From the NCBI RefSeq assembly GCF_029338515.1, contig NZ_CP119988.1:4340001-4404000 (forward strand): 64,000 nucleotides of DNA. Reading direction: 5' to 3'. Positions 59,231-64,000 of this stretch are shown here, piece by piece; position 1 is the first letter of the stretch; each line of letters starts with the position of its first letter. Source of the stretch: Haloglomus litoreum (GTDB lineage Archaea; Halobacteriota; Halobacteria; Halobacteriales; Haloarculaceae). The translations under genes and the position numbers were made by a program. The notes below the pieces were generated by a model. The model was not told where the DNA came from and ran no database searches. It saw only the letters and a list, made by a program, of their open reading frames with translations.

Positions 59231-60226
59231 ATGGGGCTCGATATCGAGTGCGAGCGCGACCCGGCGGCGTGGAACGAACTGGTCGGCAGAGCGCCGCACG
59301 GCACCCCCTTCCACCGGTACGAGTGCCTGACGGCCGCGGCCCGACACACGAACACCGAACTGGCGCCCCTCGTCGGGTACAACGGGCAGGAGCCGGTCGG
59401 GGTGTTCCCGCTGTCCACCCGCTCGCTGGGGCCGGTCACCGTGGCCTTCTCGCCGCCGCCGCGGCTGAAGCTGACCTACGGCGGGCCGTTGCTGCTCGAC
59501 CAGGGCGGGCTCAAACAGCGCAAGGCCGAGCGCCGGAACCGCCAGCTCGTCGAGGGCTGCCTGACGTGGCTCGACGAGGCCTGCGGCCCGGTGTACACGC
59601 ACGTCCGCACGGGGACGCGCTACGACGACGCGCGGCCGTTCCTCTGGGCGTCGTTCGACGTGACCCCCGGGTACACCCACGTCGTCGACATCTCGCCGCC
59701 GGAAGACGACCTGCTCGCCCGGTTCAGCAGCGACGCCCGCAAGAACGTCACCGACCCCGAACCGGACGTACTCATCCGCGAGGAGGGGGTCGGCGGTATC
59801 GAGCGTATCATCGACCAGGTGCGCGCCCGGCACGCCGAACAGGGCCGGGCGTACGACCTGCCGGCCGCGTTCCCGGTCGACCTCTACCGCGACCTCCCCG
59901 ACGGCGTCGTCCGCCCGTACGTCTGCCGCGTCGACGGCTCGTTCGCCGGGGGCATCGTTGCCCTGGAGTCCGGTGACACCGTCTACCGGTGGCAGGGCGG
60001 CGCCACACCCACGGTGGACGTCCCGGTCAACGACCTCGTGGACTGGCGCATCATCCGCGACGCCCGGGACCGCGGCCTCGGCCGGTACGACCTCGTCGGC
60101 GCCGGGGACCCGGGCATCAGCCAGTACAAGGCCAAGTTCGCCCCCAGCGTGGAGCCGTACTTCCAGATGACCCGGAGCACGCTCGCCGCGGAGCTCGTCC
60201 GGGAGGTGTACGGACGGGTCCGCTGA
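59231..60226 (+). CDS. FemAB/GNAT-like aminoacyl- or acyltransferase
   Basis: A 331-residue protein of the FemAB/BioF2-like double GNAT type. It shows GTPFHRYECLTAAARHTNTE at the N-terminus, PPPRLKLTYGGPLLLDQGG, RFSSDARKNVTDPEPDVLIR, and a C-terminal GNAT-like IIRDARDRGLGRYDLVGAGD, GISQYKAKFAPSVEPYFQMT. Such proteins add amino acids or acyl groups to cell-surface polymers; in archaea they accompany glycosylation genes. ATG at 59231 is used; a GTG two codons before would overlap the preceding stop. The pairing with the phosphodiesterase-like gene is tight. Confidence 0.8.
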   Translation: MGLDIECERDPAAWNELVGRAPHGTPFHRYECLTAAARHTNTELAPLVGYNGQEPVGVFPLSTRSLGPVTVAFSPPPRLKLTYGGPLLLDQGGLKQRKAERRNRQLVEGCLTWLDEACGPVYTHVRTGTRYDDARPFLWASFDVTPGYTHVVDISPPEDDLLARFSSDARKNVTDPEPDVLIREEGVGGIERIIDQVRARHAEQGRAYDLPAAFPVDLYRDLPDGVVRPYVCRVDGSFAGGIVALESGDTVYRWQGGATPTVDVPVNDLVDWRIIRDARDRGLGRYDLVGAGDPGISQYKAKFAPSVEPYFQMTRSTLAAELVREVYGRVR

Positions 60227-60336
60227 CGGCGGCGAGGGTGCGTTCAGCCAGGGACCGATGGGAGGCGTGGTCGTGTGTCTGTAGCGATTGGTGTGATGGA
60301 AATATCAGGGACAGCAGCGACGGCGACAGGCTGTTG

Positions 60337-60466
60337 AAAGCCCCCGCGGCCCCTTTCAGTCCCGCCCTGTCGCGTTCCGGGGTCGCTTCGCACCGTGCTG
60401 GCTCGGTGCGGACGCTCCGGGGAACAGGCCATCTCGGGTGGGAATGGAAGGGGCCAGGGGCTTCCA
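60337..60466. repeat. dispersed structured repeat, copy B
   Basis: The left end GAAAGCCCCCGCGGCCCCTTT pairs with the right end GGAATGGAAGGGGCCAGGGG, forming terminal inverted repeats of about 30 bp. Inside, GCACCGTGCTGGCTCGGTGC makes a perfect 6-bp stem. The left arm and the central hairpin agree closely with copy A at 26 kb; the right arm extends further. It may be a MITE-like element or a structured RNA near the ribosomal operon. Confidence 0.65.
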
Positions 60467-60581
60467 ATCCGTTCGCCCCGGAGAAATAGCCACACAACCG
60501 ATCGTTACAACCAGCCCTGTCTCTACCGGCCGGCTCGGCATCTCTGGACACGGCGTCCGAGGGCGGCCAAAGGAACAAGAA

Positions 60582-60586
60582 TTTAA
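60582..60586 (+). promoter_or_regulatory. TATA box of the L39e-L31e-aIF6 operon
   Basis: AGAATTTAACCG lies 26-30 bp before the ATG at 60612, the standard distance for a leaderless haloarchaeal transcript. Confidence 0.55.
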
Positions 60587-60611
60587 CCGCCGCGTCGGAA
60601 GTGGGCGTACC

Positions 60612-60764
60612 ATGGGTAAGAAGTCGAAGGCCTCCAAGAAGCGGCTGGCCAAGCTCGAGAAGCAGAACAGCCGGGTCCCCGCGTGGGTCATCATGAAGAC
60701 GGACCGCGAGACCACCCGCAACCCCAAGCGCCGCAACTGGCGGCGGAACGACACGGACGAGTAG
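60612..60764 (+). CDS. rpl39e: 50S ribosomal protein L39e
   Basis: A 50-residue ribosomal protein with the full family pattern: [31 protein letters not shown] and [14 protein letters not shown]. It is strongly basic, unlike the rest of the proteome. It is the first gene of a conserved archaeal trio; its stop is immediately followed by the ATG of L31e. It binds 23S rRNA near the exit tunnel. Confidence 0.97.
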   Translation: MGKKSKASKKRLAKLEKQNSRVPAWVIMKTDRETTRNPKRRNWRRNDTDE

Positions 60765-61040
60765 ATGAGCGCGAGTGACTTCGAGGAGCGTGTGGTGACG
60801 GTGCCGCTGCGCGACGTACAGGCCGCAGCCAAGCACAAGCGCGCGGACAAGGCGATGAGCATCATCCGCGGCCACCTCGCGAAGCACTTCAAGGTCGAGG
60901 AGGACGACGTCCGCCTCGACCCCTCCATCAACGAGGAGGTCTGGTCGCGCGGCCGCAAGAAGCCGCCGTCCAAGCTCCGCGTGCGTGCGGCCCGCTTCGA
61001 GGAGGACGGCGAGGCCGTCGTCGAAGCAGAGACCGCGTAA
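60765..61040 (+). CDS. rpl31e: 50S ribosomal protein L31e
   Basis: A 91-residue L31e ([56 protein letters not shown]). It lies directly between L39e and aIF6 with no spacer on the left and one base on the right, the usual archaeal order. It is a component of the large ribosomal subunit near the tunnel exit. The acidic tail ([12 protein letters not shown]) is a haloarchaeal adaptation. Confidence 0.97.
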   Translation: MSASDFEERVVTVPLRDVQAAAKHKRADKAMSIIRGHLAKHFKVEEDDVRLDPSINEEVWSRGRKKPPSKLRVRAARFEEDGEAVVEAETA

Positions 61041-61041
61041 C

Positions 61042-61707
61042 GTGCTCCGCGCGGCATTCGGGGGCTCGTCGTACATCGGCGTCTTCAGCCGCGCCACCGA
61101 CGACTGTCTCCTCATCCGGCGCGACGCCGAGGACGATGTCCGCGAGGCGTTCGCCGAGGAACTCGAGGTGCCGACCGTCCCCACGACGGTCGGCGGCTCG
61201 GCCACCGTCGGCGCGCTCGCGACCGGCAACACCAACGGCATCCTCGTCAGCAGCCGCGCCAACGAGCGCGAGATCGAGCGCATCGAGGACGCGACCGGAC
61301 TGCCGGTCGGCGAACTCCCCGGCCGGGTGAACGCCGCCGGCAACGTCGTCTGCTGTAACGACCACGGCGCCTACGTCCACCCGGACCTCTCCCGGAAGGC
61401 CGTCCAGGCCGTCGAGGAGACGCTCGACGTGCCCGTCGAGCGCGGCGACCTCGCGGGCGTTCGGACGGTCGGCACGGCGGCGGTCGCCACCAACCGGGGC
61501 GTCCTCTGCCACCCGAAGTCGACCGACGAGGAACTGGACTTCCTCGAGGACCTGCTGGACGTGCCCGCGGACCTCGGGACCATCAACTACGGCGGCCCGC
61601 TGGTCGGCTCCGGACTGGTTGCCAACGAGCACGGCTTCGTCGTCGGGCAGGACACCTCCGGTCCGGAGCTGGGCCGCATCGAGAACGCGCTCGGCTACAT
61701 CGACTGA
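61042..61707 (+). CDS. eif6: translation initiation factor aIF6
   Basis: A 221-residue aIF6: a ring of five repeats with phrases [53 protein letters not shown] and [20 protein letters not shown]. It binds the large subunit and prevents premature subunit joining. The start is GTG at 61042, one base past the L31e stop; it is needed for the canonical LRAAF N-terminus. In many archaea an L18a/LX gene and prefoldin follow; these are not found in the following 2.3 kb. Confidence 0.96.
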   Translation: MLRAAFGGSSYIGVFSRATDDCLLIRRDAEDDVREAFAEELEVPTVPTTVGGSATVGALATGNTNGILVSSRANEREIERIEDATGLPVGELPGRVNAAGNVVCCNDHGAYVHPDLSRKAVQAVEETLDVPVERGDLAGVRTVGTAAVATNRGVLCHPKSTDEELDFLEDLLDVPADLGTINYGGPLVGSGLVANEHGFVVGQDTSGPELGRIENALGYID

Positions 61708-61761
61708 CCACGACATCGACCCCATCCGAATCCGCGATAGATTCATTCCGAGAGGTATTTT

Positions 61762-61800
61762 CGATATCTTCAGACACCTGTACAGATATCGAGCCCTTTT
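61762..61800 (+). terminator. putative terminator after aIF6
   Basis: CGATATC (61762-61768) and GATATCG (61785-61791) form an inverted repeat, followed by a T-run at 61797-61800. The downstream neighbour is on the other strand, so it could serve both transcripts. Confidence 0.4.
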
Positions 61801-61823
61801 GATAGCGTAGTTCCGCAACTGAA

Positions 61824-61967
61824 TCAGAATCTGCGTATGAGCTCCCGAAGCTCGTCGTGGTCGTCCTCGGAGCCGACCCCGACCAGCACGTCCGACAGCC
61901 ACTCCGACCGGGACGTTCCGGGCTCGTCTCGGGCGTCCACGTCCTCGAACATCGTCGCCCGGTTCAC
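61824..61967 (-). CDS. small acidic protein, unassigned
   Basis: A 47-residue frame from GTG 61967: NRATMFEDVDARDEPGTSRS and EWLSDVLVGVGSEDDHDELR, ending ELIRRF. Acidic, helical and with good codon use; the ATG at 61952 is an alternative start. No family is recognised. It lies between the ribosomal operon and the Usp gene. Confidence 0.42.
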   Translation of the reverse strand: MNRATMFEDVDARDEPGTSRSEWLSDVLVGVGSEDDHDELRELIRRF

Positions 61968-62003
61968 CGTAGAGCGGTCGTGAGGAGGAGAGTCGCCGGC
62001 GCC

Positions 62004-62870
62004 TCAGTCGTCCTGTCTGCGGAGCGTGAGGGTCGGACAGCTCGCGGTCCGGACGACACGTTCGGCGACGTTCGCCGTCAGGAAGCGGTCGAGCCGTCGC
62101 TTCCCGTGCGCGCCCATCGTGAGCAGGTCGATATCCCGGTCGGCCGCGTAGGTGGTGATGCAGTCGCTCGGCGTCCCGCGCCAGACGCTGGTCTTCACGT
62201 CGACGCCCACTCGCTCGCCGTGGTCGGTGACTGCATCCAGTGCCGCCTCGGAGCGCTGCTCGAGCGCTCCCAGCAGTCCCGGCGACGTGACGAGCCGGCT
62301 ATCGATGACCGAGAGCGCGTGGACCGTCGCGTCGTAGCGGGCGGCGATGTCGAAGGTGTGTTCGGCGACCCGTTCGGCCTGACGGCCGCCGTCGGTCGGA
62401 AGGAGGATGCGGTCGTAGTCGGCCTCGCGCTCTGCGACCGCCGACCGCGTCGTGAGCACCGGCTGGGTCGCCTTCTCGAGAACCGACGCGGCGACGCTCC
62501 CGAGCATCCGGCGGGCGAGGCCGCCTCGCCCGCGGGTCCCCATCGCGATGAGGTCGGCGTCGTGCTCGTCGGCGTACCGCCGGATGCCCCGGGCGGGCGT
62601 CCCCTGGACGACCGCGGTCTCGGTTTCGAGGCCGAGGTCGCGGGCCTGCTCGGCGACCACGGCCGTCGCCCGCTCCCCACGGTCGGTGAGCATACCGATG
62701 ATGGCCTCGTAGTCGGTGAACCCGTCCTCGTCGAAGCTGACCGCACGGGTGTCGACGACGTAGAGAGCGTGGACGGTCGCCCCGTAACGGGCGGCGAGTG
62801 CCAGCCCGTGGGTGACCGCCGGGCGGGTCCGGTCGCTGCCGTCGGTGGCGATGAGAACCGTGTCGTACAT
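62004..62870 (-). CDS. tandem universal stress protein (two UspA domains)
   Basis: A 288-residue protein of two UspA domains (residues about 1-140 and 148-285). Each begins with the UspA strand and Asp (YDTVLIATDGS; YDRILLPTDGG). The first domain has the ATP-binding glycine pattern MGTRGRGGLARRMLGSVAAS. The second has MGAHGKRRLDRFLTANVAER, where the terminal Gly-Ser is replaced, so it may not bind ATP. Such haloarchaeal proteins often lie beside transporters; here the next gene downstream of it is a fatty-acid transporter. The start MYDTVLIATDGS is used. Confidence 0.88.
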   Translation of the reverse strand: MYDTVLIATDGSDRTRPAVTHGLALAARYGATVHALYVVDTRAVSFDEDGFTDYEAIIGMLTDRGERATAVVAEQARDLGLETETAVVQGTPARGIRRYADEHDADLIAMGTRGRGGLARRMLGSVAASVLEKATQPVLTTRSAVAEREADYDRILLPTDGGRQAERVAEHTFDIAARYDATVHALSVIDSRLVTSPGLLGALEQRSEAALDAVTDHGERVGVDVKTSVWRGTPSDCITTYAADRDIDLLTMGAHGKRRLDRFLTANVAERVVRTASCPTLTLRRQDD

Positions 62871-62987
62871 ACGCCACCTGTGACGGGGCGGCACTTAACC
62901 GCTCGCCGGTGCCGGGGCGAATCGGGAGGACGCGACGGCGGCGGCGGGCGCTTCCGGATGCTCCCACCCCTGGCCCTGGCCCGGCCC

Positions 62988-64000
62988 TCAGAGCACGACC
63001 ATGAACAGGGTGAGCGAGGTGCAGACGATGAGGAGGCCGGCCACCATCGCGACGGCGGTGTAGCCGATGATGTCCCGGGCCCGGAGGTTCGCGATAGCCA
63101 GGAGCGGGATGGCCCAGAACGGCTGAATCATGTTCGTCAACTGGTCGCCCAGCATCTCGATGATGACCGCCTGTGCGGGGGTGTAGCCGAAGCCGGTCGT
63201 GACGTCGAGCATAATCGGTCCCATCGCGACCCACTGGCCACCGCCCGAGGGGATGAAGATGTTGACGACACCCGCGACGAGGACGCCGATGACCGGCCAC
63301 GTCGTCGGCGTCGCGAACCCGCCGAAGAACTCGACGATGACCGTCGCCAGCCCCGTCCCCGTCAGCAGGCCCGCGATGCCCGCGTAGAACGGGAACTGGA
63401 AGATGATACCGGAGATGTTCGTGACGCTGTCGCGCATCTGTTTCACGATGGCCGTCGGCCGGTTCCAGAGGAGGATGGCGAGCAGGAGGAACAGAGCGTT
63501 GATGCTGTTGAGCGTGAGGTTCGAGATGCCACCGCCGCGCAGGAACCACGCGTTCACGACGAAGAAGGCGGGGAACAGCCCGATAGCCAGCCCCAGCAGC
63601 CGGGAGTCGTTGAGCCGGTCGGCGACCGTCCGGTCGTCGGTGTCGCCGTCGCTGCCGCCGTCGGTCGCCACCGGCTCCTGGGCGTACGCCTCCGTGACCA
63701 CCCGGTCGACCTCCCGGTAGGTGCGGCGCGGGAGTTCCCGGACCCCCTCGGTCGGGTGGAGCAGTCCCATCACGACCGGGACCACCACCAGCAGTGCGCC
63801 GGTCGTGACGATGTTGGTGACGCTCCCGATGGTCTGTGCCAGCGGGATGCCGCCCCGGACGTAGTCGGGGAACGAGGCCGGGACGAGCGAGGGGTCGGCC
63901 ATCAGCAGGCCGACCGAGGAGGAGAAGCCGCCGTGGAACACCATAAGGCTGGTGTACCCGGCCGCAGCCAGCAGCGGGTAGTGGACCGAGATACCCTGCT
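62988..64000 (-). CDS. atoE: short-chain fatty acid transporter, AtoE-like, 5' end beyond the window
   Basis: At least 336 C-terminal residues of an AtoE-family membrane transporter; the reading frame continues upstream past base 64000 (SVHYPLLAAAGYTSLMVFHG precedes the first in-window methionine). Family motifs are GFSSSVGLLMAD, IIFQFPFYAGIAGLLTGTGL and NIFIPSGGGQWVAMGPIMLD, with about eight membrane segments visible. A cytoplasmic acidic loop (DGGSDGDTDDR) is a haloarchaeal insert. It would import short-chain fatty acids such as acetoacetate or butyrate. Confidence 0.85.
   Translation of the reverse strand, partial: QGISVHYPLLAAAGYTSLMVFHGGFSSSVGLLMADPSLVPASFPDYVRGGIPLAQTIGSVTNIVTTGALLVVVPVVMGLLHPTEGVRELPRRTYREVDRVVTEAYAQEPVATDGGSDGDTDDRTVADRLNDSRLLGLAIGLFPAFFVVNAWFLRGGGISNLTLNSINALFLLLAILLWNRPTAIVKQMRDSVTNISGIIFQFPFYAGIAGLLTGTGLATVIVEFFGGFATPTTWPVIGVLVAGVVNIFIPSGGGQWVAMGPIMLDVTTGFGYTPAQAVIIEMLGDQLTNMIQPFWAIPLLAIANLRARDIIGYTAVAMVAGLLIVCTSLTLFMVVL

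Overview
The window looks like chromosomal DNA of a halophilic archaeon (class Halobacteria). The signs are very high GC with strong G/C at third codon positions, highly acidic proteins, leaderless-type TATA promoters about 25 bp before start codons, a Tat-lipobox binding protein, an archaeal L39e-L31e-aIF6 operon, archaeal type IV pilus genes and RdfA-type cell-shape genes. The genus cannot be fixed from the sequence. No rRNA, tRNA, CRISPR array or intact insertion sequence was found.

Layout. (1) 0-22.6 kb is a dense catabolic island: an M29-like hydrolase fragment, an amidase, three MmgE/PrpD paralogs, a cupin with a zinc dehydrogenase, a PotABCD-like ABC importer, SDR, cytidine deaminase, cyclase, VOC, quinone oxidoreductase with MFS, a TIM-barrel isomerase, CoA-transferase, MaoC hydratase, acyl-CoA dehydrogenase and an IclR regulator. 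It reads as uptake and beta-oxidation-like processing of an unidentified organic acid or amide. (2) 22.7-25.5 kb holds a divergent SMC-like ATPase and an RdfA-like protein. (3) 26-39.3 kb holds small hypothetical genes, an SCP2 protein, two acyl-CoA ligases, the remnant of a second acetone-carboxylase locus, an intact acxA-acxB-acxC-type operon, small membrane and zinc-finger proteins, and a second IclR regulator. (4) 40.1-42.8 kb is a second, paralogous SMC-RdfA module. (5) 43.5-46.7 kb holds a FilR1-like regulator, a gamma-carbonic-anhydrase-like protein, an LLM oxidoreductase and a membrane protein. (6) 46.9-52.5 kb is a PilB-PilC-pilin-like operon. (7) 52.6-57.5 kb holds two PPOX-fold proteins, GNAT, a small zinc finger, two regulators and an acyl-CoA ligase. 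(8) 57.6-60.2 kb holds a phosphodiesterase-like protein and a FemAB-like transferase. (9) 60.6-61.7 kb is the ribosomal operon. (10) 61.8-64 kb holds a small ORF, a tandem Usp protein and an AtoE-like transporter cut by the window end.

How it fits together. The acxABC genes would carboxylate acetone (or a related ketone) to a beta-keto acid, and the neighbouring ligases could activate the product to a CoA thioester. A deleted second copy of acxA-acxB lies directly downstream. The most unusual structure is the repeated module IclR - SMC-like - RdfA - AT-rich tract, present twice and bracketing the acetone-carboxylase region. Both SMC-like proteins share an atypical P-loop (GxNATNRTS) and an atypical Walker B (LDS in place of DE). 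Each module carries a pair of 20-bp dyads of the form TTACA-N10-TGTAA, all four in the same orientation. This suggests a duplicated, specifically regulated cell-shape or chromosome-associated system.
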